In this document: positions 11,688 through 23,600 of the stretch, piece after piece | Layout: each line of letters starts with the position of its first letter | How positions within the stretch are numbered: position 1 is the first letter of the stretch | NCBI GenBank assembly: GCA_047967505.1 | Contig: CM106539.1 | Strand: one strand, 5' to 3' | DNA length: 64,000 nt | Source of the DNA: Dipteris shenzhenensis | Taxonomy: Eukaryota > Polypodiophyta > Polypodiopsida > Gleicheniales | Notes under the pieces: generated by a model | Seen by the model: only the letters and a program-made list of their open reading frames with translations | What the model was told of the DNA's origin: nothing | Database searches by the model: none | Position numbers and translations under genes: made by a program

Positions 11688-11955
11688 CACAGCGTCACTA
11701 TATAGTGACGCTTATTCGTCGCTATATAGCGACATTTTTAATTTAAAGCGTCGCTATATAGCGACGTTTTAAATTAAAATCGTCGCTATATAGCGACGGA
11801 ACAGAGCGTCGCTATATAGCGATGCTTACTGTTTATTTTTTGGTGTGGCCTCTTGTGAAGCTCAAACATGCTATGCCTATAATTGTCAATATCTCCTCTT
11901 CCTACATAGCCTTACTATATAGGATTTTTTGTTTCAATCCTTACTATATAGCGAT
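11688..11955. repeat. Internal palindrome cluster in the E2 TNP2 leader intron
   Basis: Five or more copies of the same TCGCTATATAGCGA palindrome found at the element ends lie here, 100-370 bp before the TNP2 start codon and inside the inferred leader intron 11310-12060. Unlike the terminal clusters it is far from either end, so a role in controlling TNP2 rather than in end recognition is plausible (inference). Confidence 0.75.
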
Positions 11956-12060
11956 GTCATTCTTTTTATATAGCCTCAAGAGAAGCTCAAATTAAACATG
12001 CTATGCTCATAATTGTGTACATCTCCTCTTCATGCTTATGTTTTGGTTTTATAAGTGTAG

Positions 12061-15000
12061 ATGGAAGGGACGAGTGGAAGCTCATCCGATGATGCGCCAA
12101 CGCCCGGGAGCACGAAGTGGCTTACGGAGAGGTTATATTGTCATTGCACTCATTGCAAGCGAGAAGTACGACATCAACGTCGTATTATCATGCGCCACTT
12201 GCGAATGTATGGGGAGGAGCCGGAACCAGTACCCCCCATTGGTGTTGCACATGTTGATGGATCATCGGTAAGTCAAACTATTTAAGTTCGCAATCTTATT
12301 GTATACCCGGAATTAGAAGATCTTCTATTTACACGAATGAGCTTATGACAGGATGACGAGGGTGATGAGGGTACACATATACCTTCTCACTTTCAACAAG
12401 ACTATAGTCTCCCGGATGACGACGAGGGTATGGTCGACATGATGGATTCCATTTTTAGGGGCACTACATCCCACGTACACGTGATGTCAGAGTCTGAGGT
12501 GAAAATGCGAGAGTTGCAATCAACACAATTGTACGAGGGTGCCAGGATGTCTAAACTACGTGCTTGTCTCTCAATCTTGAATCTAAAAGTACAGTATGGG
12601 TGGTCAGATACAAGTGTCTCGGCCTTAATGAGGTTAGCCCTTGCATTAATTTGATTGACTCATTATTTGGATATTGTTTGTTTTGAGAATCATCATTTGG
12701 ATAGTGTCTTTGTCATAGGTTGCTCCAAAAGATGTTGCCTGCACCAAATACCATGCCCGCATCAAGAGATGAAGCGAAAAAGATGCTAACAATGGTGGGT
12801 ATGGATTATGATACCATCCATGCTTGCCGTAATGATTGTATTCTCTTTCGTCGTGAGCATGGAGATTTGGCTAGTTGTCCAAAGTGTGGGGAACAACGAT
12901 ATAGAGATGACTTGCAGGGTGAGAGGATACCGGTAAAGGTCTTAAGACACTTTCCCATCATTGCAAGAATACAACACATGTTTCGATGCAAATCCATAGC
13001 GGAGTTGATGACATGGCATGCATCTCATCGGTCCACTGATCACACATTGAGGATTCCCGCAGATTGTGCGGCTTGGAAGCACATAGATAATCAGTGGCCG
13101 GACTTTGCGAGAGAGCCACGCAACTTACATCTTGGGCTAGCCATGGACGGCATGAATCCTTTCGGGTTATGCTCGACATCTTGGTCGACATGGCCCATAG
13201 TCGTGGTGAATTACAATATCCCACCATGGCTAACAATAAAAAAGGGACACCTCATGCTTGCACTACTTGTGCCAGGAAAGTACAAGGCAAAAAACATGGA
13301 CGTGTACATGGCACCTTTGATAGAGGAGTTACAGATCTTATGGAGAGGAGTGCAGGTCTTTGATATTTCCAGAGCTCCTAGGCATACCAATGATATTTTA
13401 GTCAGGGGTATCTTGATGTGGACCATGCATGACTACCCAGGATATGGAGAGTGCGCAAGTACGTGGTAATGTATTTACATGTACAATGAGGGATTATGCC
13501 TTTTTTACTCTCTTTTGCACGCATGTCTTATACTAACATATTCATGCACGCGTGCAGGGCTTGTTACAAGTGGGTACCATGCTTGTCCTGTTTGTGGACC
13601 CGCTCTGAAATCGCTTGCACGTTACTCCAAACACATGAGGAAAAATGTTTATGAAGGTCATGCTCGATACCTTCCGCTCGACCATCTCGCACATGGAGGT
13701 TAGCTTGATCCACCACCATCATATTTGAAAGCAAGTGATTGGATTCAAGCTTGGAGGGAGAATGGAGAGGAACCTCCTCCTGGCATGAAGAGGCTATCGA
13801 TCTTTCACGAGCTTCCTTATTGGGGTCAGTTACAAATCAATCATCTCTTGGATCCCATGCATATCTTTAAGAATGTGGGGGCTACCATTTGGGCACACTT
13901 GGTTGGTTCCAAGGACTCGAGAGGAGTGCGAGAAGACTTGCGTGCTATGAATAGGATGTCTCGTTTGTGGCCCCAAGTGCATGCTTCAGGAAAATTTGTC
14001 CTCCCGAAAGCAACGTGGATCCTCTCTACGAGGGAGGAGGCAGCGATCAAGGCAGACATTGCCTCTTTTCAAACACCGACAGGGTACATGCGTTGCTTGA
14101 AAGGAGCATTTTCAAAGGACAATAAGCTTAGTGGCCTCAAGTCCCATGATTGGCACAAGGTCTTACAGGTATTCTAAGTAGAATTAGTGTACCGATAATA
14201 GTGATGCATTAGCGTAATTATTATTATGTTATATTGTTGACATGATTTCATTGTTGCTTTGATAGTTCATCCTTCCAATTACAATAAAAGGGTGCTTACA
14301 AGAAGATGTTAGAAATGCTATATTCAAGATCTGTGGTATTGTGAGGTATGCTTACTATCAATTCGCATTATGTATTTTCTTCATGGACATGTGAAATAGG
14401 TGGATATCTCAAATATCTTACATATGCATGGACATGTGAAATAGGTGGATATCTCAAAAAGAGATCTCTATATCGAGCATCGAGAAGGCTAGGGTGGAAT
14501 CCATCGAAGCCGTATGCTTGCTTGAGAAGCACTTTCCCTCAAGCATTATGACAACTCAAGTCCACTTGCTTGTGCACATAGTTGATGAGGTGGCTATAGC
14601 AGGTACCGTTCATAATCGATGGATGTGGTTTATGAAAACTTTAAAGGGGTTTGTAAGACAAAGAGCAAGACCAGAAGCAAGCATGGCAGAGGGATGGCTT
14701 GTGCAAGAGTCATTAGTATATATCATAGAGTTTCTTGCATCCACGGATCCTGATATGCCGCAAGCTTGGCACAACAAGGATGATGATCGCATCATTGGCG
14801 AGGTCCCCCAAGGAAAAGGGATTGAAAGAAAGATGAGCGAAGAGCAAATGGAGAAATTCAATAAGTTTTGTATCCTCAATAGCCCTAAGATGCAGAAGTG
14901 GATTGAGAGATATGAAGTGGCCAAAGCAGAAAGAATAAATGCAAGGACGAGATTCAGAGTAATGTACAGGCGATAACAACCATATCCACGAGATCTGGCT

Positions 15001-16113
15001 CTTCTCCCTACTCACATGTCACTTGATTGGCTACAACTAGCTATACGTAAAGCCAAACGTGATGGAGAGACAATAAACGAGCACGAGCGGGAGTTATCAT
15101 CTGGATGTATGGTGCATGTAAGTTTCTTATCTCTTGATGTAATTAAGTAATTATTTGTGGCAATATATGCTATAAAATAGGTGCATCTTCATTGTTTTAA
15201 TGATGCTCTTTTACAGTACAAAAAGTACAGTGCATTATGGTCATATGGACGACATTTTCGCGTAGAACGCATCGATTCAAAGAGAGTCACGTATGATTGT
15301 GGAGTCATGGCTAACTTCACACAAGATAGCCGAGCAAGTGCTTCGGATACCAATCTTCTCTCCTCACAGTTGGATTATTGTGTGGAACCATACGCGACAT
15401 CTATGAAATTGATTTCAGACGATTTACTATTTTCATTCTTGATGTAAAATGGTTTAGAACTACTTACAACGGTCCCCATGCAACTGTGAGAAAAGATGGT
15501 AGCGGTCTCTTTGCAATAGACTCCACCAAACATTGGACCGATGAAAGTGATACTTTTGTTCTTCCCGAGCACTGTGAGCAGGTGCATACTAATGATTTAA
15601 TTAGTCGAAGCTTTCGTTTTTTAAGTCCATTGATATATATATAATTGACGACATTTGGCACGTGATTTTTCATCTTCAATATAGGTGGTTTTTCATCCGG
15701 ATCGTTCTGATCCAAGATGGTGGTACGTGATCCAAGTTGCACCACGAAGTAAGCAGATTTTTGAAGATCGAGATGTGGATATGGAGATGCCACTACCAAT
15801 GCCGGATCCAATTGATGAATCTAGCGAAGAAGATGTAGATCACCATATGAGGCAAGAGGAAGATGCGCATAATGACATCGCACGGGAGGAGGATGGAGAT
15901 CATGATATTGACGAGGAAGACAACAATCGTCAAGATCAATCACCACACTTAAGCTTAATTGAAGAAGATGATCAAATACTTTTAGGTGAACGTACGATGC
16001 TAGAGTACGATGATGATATAGGAGATCAACTCGATATAGAGTTGGAGATAGACTTGCTTGGCGCCTTAGACTTGGCTCAAGATGAAACAGTTGATGTAAA
16101 TGCTCTTATTTAA
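12061..16113 (+). pseudogene. TNP2-type CACTA transposase, broken (E2)
   Basis: Eight coding exons: 12061-12267, 12352-12632, 12719-13458, 13558-14168, 14266-14345, 14445-15117, 15181-15581 and 15685-16113. Phases agree throughout once a 2-nt insertion near 15377 is allowed for, giving about 1139 residues. Visible parts are an N-terminal Cys cluster (C27, C29, C32), the TNP2 transposase region (HACRNDCILFRREH; CPKCG; SIAELMTWH; LDPMHIFKNV), a DUF4218-like region (FMKTLKGFVRQRARPEASMAEG), a DUF4216-like region (DFRRFTIFILDVKWF) and an acidic tail. Breaks are TAG at 13701-13703 (codon 458), TAA at 14974-14976 (about codon 817) and the frameshift. The first ATG follows an acceptor GTAG exactly. 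The protein would cut and join the element ends in the nucleus. Confidence 0.9.
14381..14458 (+). repeat. Duplicated 3' splice site in TNP2 intron 5
   Basis: A segment of about 32 bp (catggacatgtgaaataggt and following bases) occurs at 14382 and again at 14427. Each copy carries the same ATAG acceptor. Using the second (exon from 14445) keeps the frame into RWISQKEI. The first copy would add 45 nt without a frame change. Confidence 0.7.
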
Positions 16114-16284
16114 TTTGATTTTTCTCATCTCAAACTTGGACATGAATATATGAGCTTCAAAGGCTTGATGTACATGCTCTCATTTTTTAATTCTCTATGA
16201 GCTCAAACATGTATGAAAATTTAAAAAATTTTGTCATTGGAAGAAAATAAATTTTAAGGCTTTAAAAAAAAAAAAACCTCTCTG

Positions 16285-16445
16285 TAAAACGTCGCTATAA
16301 TATAGTGTCTCAGTGTCGCTATATAGCGACCTTTAAAAGTCGCTATATAGCGACTTTTACTAACGTCGCTATATAGCGACGATTTACGACACCCGATTTT
16401 TATACCGACGATTAACGCTAAGCGGGCGCTAATCGTCGGTACGTA
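16285..16445. repeat. E2 right subterminal palindromes
   Basis: Three full TCGCTATATAGCGA palindromes and partial copies lie here, followed by a different inverted pair (CCGACGATTA ... TAATCGTCGG) just inside the terminus. Fewer copies than at the left end. Confidence 0.8.
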
Positions 16446-16479
16446 AACGTCGCAATAGGATGCGTGTGTAGTAGTGGGA

Positions 16480-17793
16480 GCTTATGGAATATGATGAGTA
16501 TCCATTAGGTTTCTAGCTTCATGATCATGCAATGACTCTGCAATTAGCTAGAACGTGAGGGGGTTATGCTCACTTTGGAAGAAGTGCATAGATATAGGCC
16601 CGATTGTTATGTGCTACAAGAACTTAAAACAGGTCCACACCCCAATGGTACATAGAGTTCCAATTATCTTCTATTTTCAAGTTGTCCTTCTCGAGGGGGT
16701 GCCACATCTATCTTGATCCATTCAAAGTGGTGCAAATGGAACTTTTTTAGCAATTGAAATAAATATGGTTGGGGTTTTGGTTTTAGTAGTTTCAATCTAG
16801 GCTTCTAATGTTGCATTTGAGCATGTCAGGCTATGGGAGCAATTGCAATCAAAATTTGTAGGATGGATATGAACATGATAGTACATCAGTATAATTTGCT
16901 AAAATATTCAACCTAGAACATGACAATGTATCGGCAAGGTCAGGATTCGTGCAATCTTTTTGCAGAAGAATCTTAAGCTTGGAGTAATTTTTCTTCAGAA
17001 GCCTCTCTAGTAGATTGGTGTTTGTTTGATTGGTTGTAGCACGTCTAGAACTTTTCATGGCATAATAGGTATGTAGATGATAGTTGGCATGCAATGGAAT
17101 ATATTTTTTGATCCATGCTTTGCAGATCCACCCAAGAATCAAAGGAGAGATATTCACAACTTCGATCTCTTATCATCATCTCCCTATTGGAGTTACCTTT
17201 TCTTGTAATTTTCAAGTAGGTGCTTGCAAGGGACCAATGCCTTTTAAGATGAGCATGAGCTTCATCGCAATCCAAGGTACGATGTTGATATACAGATGGA
17301 TTCTCAATGTCTATCCACCGAATCTGGGAGGCGTGCTTGTACGTTACTCGGGTTTTCTAAATGCACGGTAGAATTAGGGCTTCTTCTAGGAGATTGCATG
17401 AACACAAAGGCCATGTATGTAGGCACTGCTTTACTTTTTGCTATTCAAACCTCTTCATGAGATCCTACACTCCCACCACACTACTCACATGTATTGAGCC
17501 TTCTTTGAGATTCTTGGAACATGATAAGTTAGCAAACAGAGAAAATCTAATTTGCACTAAGGTGGCTTGATAGTGGTGATTGGCGAGAGAGAGAGAGAGA
17601 TTAATGTCCTCAAAAGATCTCACAGGCCTATGGGACGAAGTACATCAAGAGAAGAAAATCATACAAGCCTTTGTGGGCCAAAGTAAAGGAAACACTAGGG
17701 CCCTTGCAAAGTGCTATGCTAAGCTAAAGAGCTAAAGAGCTTAAACCCAAAACTCAAAACTCAAAATATGAAACCCAGTTCTGTGATAGAGAT
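16480..17793. other. Spacer between E2 and E3
   Basis: No recognised gene. Minus-strand frames at 16849-17157 and 17045-17275 overlap in different frames and could be fragments of one decayed coding sequence, but I recognise no domain. From 17584 a short GA run is followed by the same segment seen at 3478 and 25712. A CACTAGGG string at 17693 is not the end of E3. Confidence 0.5.
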
Positions 17794-17814
17794 CTTCACA
17801 ACAAGACAAAGCAC

Positions 17815-18125
17815 CTACAGACATGCACACAGACGCGTTTATTCAACTAAAACAAACTTATGAGTGCATCTATTTACACGTCTACAGACTCGCATCTAAA
17901 GGCGCGTCTATATAGTAGACAGACGCACCTATAGACGCGCATATAGACACATAAATAAATGCTCTGCTAAAAATTTAAAAAACAGACAGATGCATTTATA
18001 GATGCATTTATAGACGCATTTATACACGTGTTTGTAGACATGTTTATAGACACGCCTATAGACGCTTCTCAAACAGACAGATGCGTATGTAGATGCATTT
18101 ATAAACACCCTGATAGATGCGCTCC
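17815..18125. repeat. E3 left subterminal repeats
   Basis: More than fifteen copies of a motif with core TAGACGC, often extended to a near-palindrome such as TATAGACGCGTCTATA, occur in both orientations at spacings of about 10-20 bp. The same motif recurs at the right end and twice inside the element. Confidence 0.85.
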
Positions 18126-18555
18126 ATAATATTTTTTAAATTTTGTGTGCTTGAACAGAATGCTGTGTATGTTGTGTATGCTATGTAGTTACAAGAATCC
18201 CATTTCCACATTGTGTAATTCAATTCTTACAGCTAACCGCATTTTAATTAGCACTCTTGCAAGCATGTCTATAGCTGACAATTACAATTCCAAATAAAAC
18301 ATTACAACTCCAAAACGTTTAGTTCACAAGGCATTAATTGATAGAACGTTGCACAAGAAAATTGAAAGCCAAAAAAATAAAAAGAGTGTATATTAATTCA
18401 TAGCTCAAAAAGTGCTTGTATGTACAAATAGCACAAAGCTAAGCCATGTCCTGTGGCTTCAAGTACCAAAAATAAGAGGAGTGTATATACAAGAGGCACG
18501 AAGCCAAGCCAGTGGCTTTAAGTACAAAAAAGAGTAGCTAGCACTACTTCTATGA

Positions 18556-19254
18556 CTAATCTAAGTTCTCCACGTCCTCACTCCCTTCTGCACTCCCTTC
18601 TCCGCCTCCTTCTTCCTCGTCTTCTTCCTCATCTTCTTGTGCAGGGTCCTGTAAACAAGGGACAACATATATCAATGTATGAAAAATCAAATCTTTACTT
18701 ATAATATTGACATTATTTAATTACTTTCAAATACCTTGGGGGGCGCTCCAGTAGCCCAGATATACTGCTCCTCAGTAATCAACCCGTCATTATAGAAGTG
18801 CCTCCATGTATCTGCTCTGTGATGGTGGCGATGGTAGGGTACCTGCCCACGATATCAAGCTGCAAGATGACACAATTTGCGGAGGTCGACTGCACGGGAC
18901 TACATGGACCACTCGTAGCTGGAGAACTGAGTCTCGACTGCACGGGAGTATGCCGACAGCTCTGCGAGGCAGAAGGACCTCCTGACAGCATGGGGGAAGG
19001 GACATAGGATGGCATGGGGGAAGGGGCTTGGCTGTGTAGCCGGCTAGGTGTGTAGACTCCGCTGGGGTAATCTCAGCTGGTGTGGGGTTGGGGTGGTTTG
19101 GAGTCTATAGTGCCGACTCCTGGGGGGTGTTTAGAGTACCCGTCATGTAGCCATATAACTCCTGAGGACTAGGAGGGTGCCCCAAAAGGTTATATAACTC
19201 CCGAAAGATGGTCTTCCAAAGATCAGGTGAGCCAGAAGAGCTTTCTGGCCACAT
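18556..19254 (-). pseudogene. Left gene of E3, reduced and broken
   Basis: The position matches the Ptta/En/Spm-type gene of E2. An acceptor with a long pyrimidine tract (TTTTTTCTAG at 19261) precedes the start MWPESSSGSPDLW at 19254. The frame then meets TAG at 19105-19107, runs Pro/Ser-rich, and stops at about 18790. A different frame gives TWRHFYNDGLITEEQY and ATGAPPK, ending at a GTATTT donor (18734). It is followed by an exon 18556-18648 encoding an acidic tail (DPAQEDEEEDEEE ... ENLD), similar in character to the tail of the E2 protein. The basic and aromatic core of the E2 protein is not visible, so it was probably lost by deletion. Exon links are uncertain. Confidence 0.55.
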
Positions 19255-19260
19255 GATGAA

Positions 19261-19665
19261 CTAGAAAAAAGAAAAAAAGAAGATTACTGATGAGGTGAGA
19301 AGAGAAAAAGAAGAGAAAAAGAGAGAAAAAGAGAGAAGGAAAGAGAGTAGAAAAGAGAGGAAAAGTGGGGATAAAAGAGAGGAGAAAGGAGAGGAAAAGA
19401 GAGGAAAAGAAAAAGAAAAAGTGGAGATAAAAGAGAGGAGAAAGGAGAGGAAAAGAGAGGAGAAAAAGAGAGAAAAAGTGGGGATAAAAGAGAGGAGAAA
19501 GGAGAGGAAAAGAGAGGAAAAGAGAGGAGAAAAAGAGAGGAAAAGAGAGCTAAAAAAGAGAGGAGATAAGAGAGAAAAAGAGAGACCAAAAGAGAAGGAA
19601 AGAGAGGATAAAAGAGAGAAGGAAAAAGAGAGGAAAATATAGAGTGCAATCCCTTTTTTCAATCA
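19261..19665. repeat. Purine-rich array in E3
   Basis: A 400-bp strand-asymmetric tract of AAAAGAGAGGAGAAAGGAGA-type units includes a higher-order repeat marked by GTGGGGATAAAAGAGAGG (at about 19366, 19424 in variant form, and 19479). It is followed to about 19780 by repeats of CAATCATGCAATCCCTTTCC. On the minus strand it is pyrimidine-rich and directly precedes the left gene's acceptor. It occupies the same place as the 4-kb array of E2. Frames in it are artefacts. Confidence 0.8.
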
Positions 19666-19904
19666 TGCTTTCCCTTTCCATCATTCATGCAATCCCCTTC
19701 TTCAATCATGCAATCCCTTTCCATCATTCATGCAATCCCTTTCTTCATTCAATTACTTATTTCCATCATTCAATATGCAATCCTTTTCTTGGAAGTGGAA
19801 GTGGAAAGGGAAAGGAAAGAGGAAAGAGAAAGGAAAGGAAAGGGAAGGGAAGGGAAGGGAAGGCTAGGTCAAGGAAAAATAACAAAGCGCATCTATCTTC
19901 ACAT

Positions 19905-20045
19905 ATAATAGCGCGTCTATAGACGTGGCTATCTGTTTTTAAAAAATAGAGTAGACGCGTCTATAGATGCACTCTTAGATGTGCCCTTAGACGTGCTTTT
20001 AGATGCACTCTTTGATGCATCTATAGACGCGCTTTGATAGATGGA
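19905..20045. repeat. Internal E3 motif cluster, left
   Basis: About seven copies of the TAGACGC-type subterminal motif lie inside the inferred leader intron of the left gene (19261-20185). Confidence 0.7.
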
Positions 20046-20186
20046 CTATTCTAAAAGCTCGAAAAGGACATGCGCTTGACACAAAAGCACAACACTAGTA
20101 CCAAAAACATTCGTTTCTTGGATACAACAAAGGACGAATCCAAAGAGAGCAACTTTCAAAGAAGATCAACCGTAAAGAGACTTACC

Positions 20187-20379
20187 TTGGATAGAGGTAT
20201 GGAAGCTTCTTGTCCTTCTTCAAAGCTTCTTCTCTTTCTTCTCTTCCTTGTTCACCCTCTTCTGTTATGTGCTTGGAGATGATTGTGTAAGCTTGGAGAT
20301 AAGTGTCGGTGCTTGGAGATAAGTGTGGATGCTCGGAACTGTGTCTGTTAATAGCAAAGCAAGTCACGCGACACTAAAA
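20187..20379. promoter_or_regulatory. Putative divergent promoter between the two E3 genes
   Basis: A minus-strand consensus donor CCAAG/GTAAGT ends a leader exon at 20186, and a plus-strand donor AAAA/GTAAGT ends one at 20379. They would pair with acceptors at 19261 and 20671 just before the two start codons. This is the same plan as at 11056-11309 in E2. It includes a duplicated gcttggagataagtgt segment (20290, 20311). Inference only. Confidence 0.35.
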
Positions 20380-20417
20380 GTAAGTGACGAAAAGCAAGCG
20401 TGCTAAAAGTAGGTTTG

Positions 20418-20612
20418 AAAATCGCGTCTATAAGTGCATCTATAAGCGCGTCTATAGGTGCATTTAATTACGCGTCTATATACGCGTCTAAATAGGCATT
20501 TAATTGTGCATCTACAATGCACCACACAAACAGACGCGATTTTAGATGCATTTTTAGATGCGCACCACAGAACAGACAGACGCGGTTTTAGATGCGGTAT
20601 TAGATGCGCCAC
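20418..20612. repeat. Internal E3 motif cluster in the TNP2 leader intron
   Basis: About ten copies of the GCGTCTATA/TAGATGC-type motif end some 60 bp before the TNP2 start codon, inside the inferred leader intron 20380-20671. Same placement as the palindrome cluster of E2. Confidence 0.75.
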
Positions 20613-20672
20613 AGAGCTTTAAGATTAAATATTTGATACAAGAGCAAAATTTTTGGGTTATTTATTTATAGG

Positions 20673-23600
20673 ATGTCTTCATCTTCAACAAGTAGCTCCA
20701 GTGAGGATGAATTTCTCCGTATCCACCATCGCGAAATGTGGTTGGAGCAAAAAATCAAATGTATGTGTGATCGATGTCGAGGAAACATGTATCGTGCACA
20801 TAGGATTACACTCAATCACATCTCAAAGTATGGAGAATGGGATGCGACCATAAACATGGTAAGTGTTAAAGAGTTAAGGTTGATTGACATACCTATGGGT
20901 GTTCATATGTTTGAGTTATGATCCCGTTTTAATTTGATACAGGATGCAGTGCCACACCCGCATATGTTGCCCTATGCTCATCATGAGGAGGCGAAGCATC
21001 GGCGATATGAGGTGGGATCTTCAAGAGGGACCATTACAGATGCATGGAGTGATGGTGATAGTAGCCCTCCGCCATTACCTCATGAAGCCGTGGAGGAGGA
21101 AGTGTTTGATGATATGGTGCGGGATTTATATGTCCATCAATCCGAAGGGAGGAATGATAGCATGGAGTAGGACGATCTTTTTACCGCAGCATCGACTCCA
21201 CTGTTTGAGGGGTGCACATTCTCTATTCTACATGCCTCCCTTGAGTCACTAAACTTGCAAACCATCTATGGATGGAGCAATGCAAGTTTGAATGCATTAC
21301 TCAAGTAAGCTTTAAAGTCTATTTTGCAAACATGGTGAATTATGCTAGTGGGTCAATTACTCAAATGCTTTTCCTCATTTATGGTCTTCACGTGTAGGCT
21401 ACTGTGTAAAATGCTTCCAAGGGAGAATAAATTACTGACCTCAAGAGATATGGCAAGGCAACATGTGACCTCTCTTGGAGGATTAGATTACAAGCGCATC
21501 CATGCATGCGTCAATGATTGCGTTTTGTTTCGTGGACTACATAAGGATGCAAGAGAGTGTCCTACTTGTGGAGAGGCAAGATATAGAGCAGATCTCAAAA
21601 CTTTGGACGTGCCTCATAAGGTTCTGTGACATTTTCCCATAATCCCTCACATCCAACATATGTTCAAGTGCAAATCCATTGCAGAGCTCATGTCATGGCA
21701 TTCCTCCCATCGATCAACCGATGGCAAGTGGAGAACTCCCGCAGACACTCCTGCGTGGAAGCATATTGAAGACACATGGCCAAGCTTCAAGGAAGAACCT
21801 AGGAGCTTGAGACTTGGATTGGGTATGGACGATGTGAACCCATTTGGTCTCAAAAGCACCTCTTATAGTGTATGGCCAGTGATATTGGTGAATAAAAATC
21901 TTCCACCCTCTATGGCGATTAAGAAAGGACATGTTATTTATCCCTTCTAATTCCAGGGAAACATAAAGTCAAAAATCCTGATGTTTATTTGGAGCCTTTG
22001 ATTGACGAGCTAGAGATACTTTGGAGAGATATCGAGGTGCATGATGTGAGCAGGCCTCCCTCATCACGAGACTTCAACTACAAAGCAGTCTTAATGTGGA
22101 CGATGCATGACTTCCCAGGCTATGGCAAGTGTTCAGGTAAGCATTGCACTTCTAATTATGAGTAGGCAAAGGATGTGGCACCCTAAACCCACCTTCAACT
22201 CTTAATTGCGTCTATTGTTCAGGTCTCACTACATCGAGTTACCATGCATGTCCTGTTTCTGGTCCTTCGCTTGTTGCCTCACGGGCAGACGCATTGAATA
22301 AGGTTATCTTTGAGAATCACCATCGATTTCTCCCACCTGATCATCTTAGATATGTTGCCCCTTGGAATGAAGTCCTCCCACAATCACTCACTGTGGGAGA
22401 CTGGATGAGAATTTGGGACGGTTCCACGACTCCTCCACCACTTGGCATGAGCCGGTAAGGGTTTGTAACTATTGTGTGCTGTATTGCCTGGAAATAAAGA
22501 TTGCCCGCTAACACTAGCTTTTGTTTAGATACTCCATCTTTTATCGTTTACCATATTGGTCCCACCTCAAGATCAATCACCTGCTTGATCCCATGCATAT
22601 CTTCAAGAATGTGGCATCTACCATTTGGGAGCATTTGAATGGGACACGAGATTCCGCAGGCATAAGGGAGGATCTACGTACCACAGGGAGGATGTGTGAA
22701 GCTTGGCCACAAGAGAGGCCAAATGGGCGTGTTTTTTTACCTCGTGCACCATGGAGGTTATCAAAGCTAGAGATGGTGGCGGTGAAGCGAGCTATCACTA
22801 CAATTCGTACTCCCACTGGATGCATGACGTGTTTGAAGGGGGCCTTTACAAAGAGCAAGAAAAGAGGTGTAGAGCAATTATATGGCTTGAACTCTCATGA
22901 TTGGCACAAGATGCTCCAAGTAAGTATTTTATGTGCATAATATCTTTTTCCTTTCAAATTTGTGAGTGAATTAGAAGCAACTAATCAACCATTCCTTGTG
23001 TGTTCAGTTCATACTACCTACTAGCATTTCTCATAGTGCATCAAAAGACGTGAAGGATTGTATTTACAAGATGGGCGAGCTTGTGAGGTACTTTACATGA
23101 TACAAAATGTGATGCGTATCAATGCTCCATGCAAGGTGTTCATATTGCTAATATGGTGTACTTTTTCATTTCTAGGTATGTGAGCTCAAAGGAAATAGAT
23201 CCCACCACGCTTGAGAATGCTCGAGTTATGTTGGTCAGTGGAGGAGACATTTCCACGTTCTATTCTCACAAGCCAACTACATCTCATAGTGCATTTGGTG
23301 GATGAGATTGCTATATGCGGTACTATACATGCACGATGGTTGTCCTTCCTCGAGCGCTTCATGAAGACCTTGAAGGGTTTGGTGAGACAAAATGCAAGAC
23401 CCGAAGGTAGCATGGTCGAGGGTTGGTTGGTACAAGAGTCACTTGTATATATTTCTAAGTTTCTTGTTGATGTGGATAGCTCTCTCCCACGACTATGGAG
23501 AGATGATGAAGACCTAAGGATGACCTCTATTGTGACTCAAGGGAAAGGACGCAACAAAGTAATAGACACAGAGTTGCTTAATAATATCAACCTCTATTGC

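Larger units (their letters stand above)
4643..16476 (+). mobile_element. CACTA element E2, nearly complete, 11.8 kb
   Basis: The left end is CACTACAAGGCATAGGCC at 4643 and the right end, read inward, is CACTACTACACACGCATCC ending at 16476. Both are flanked by GGA (4640-4642 and 16477-16479), the 3-bp target duplication expected for CACTA (En/Spm) transposons. The outer termini match for only about six bases, but both ends have dense palindromes with core TCGCTATATAGCGA. The order is: left palindromes, hairpin, left gene (minus), about 4 kb of array, a short divergent promoter region, a palindrome cluster, the TNP2 gene (plus), right palindromes. The left gene is open; TNP2 has two stops and a frameshift, so movement would need transposase from another copy. 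Confidence 0.9.

Noticed and set aside
17693-17700. CACTAGGG as the left end of E3
   Set aside because: No matching right end or 3-bp duplication; the CACAACAA ends match each other and are flanked by CTT.
19261-19662. Frames rich in Lys/Glu/Arg (plus) or Ser/Phe/Leu (minus)
   Set aside because: Products of the AAAAGAGAGG-type array.
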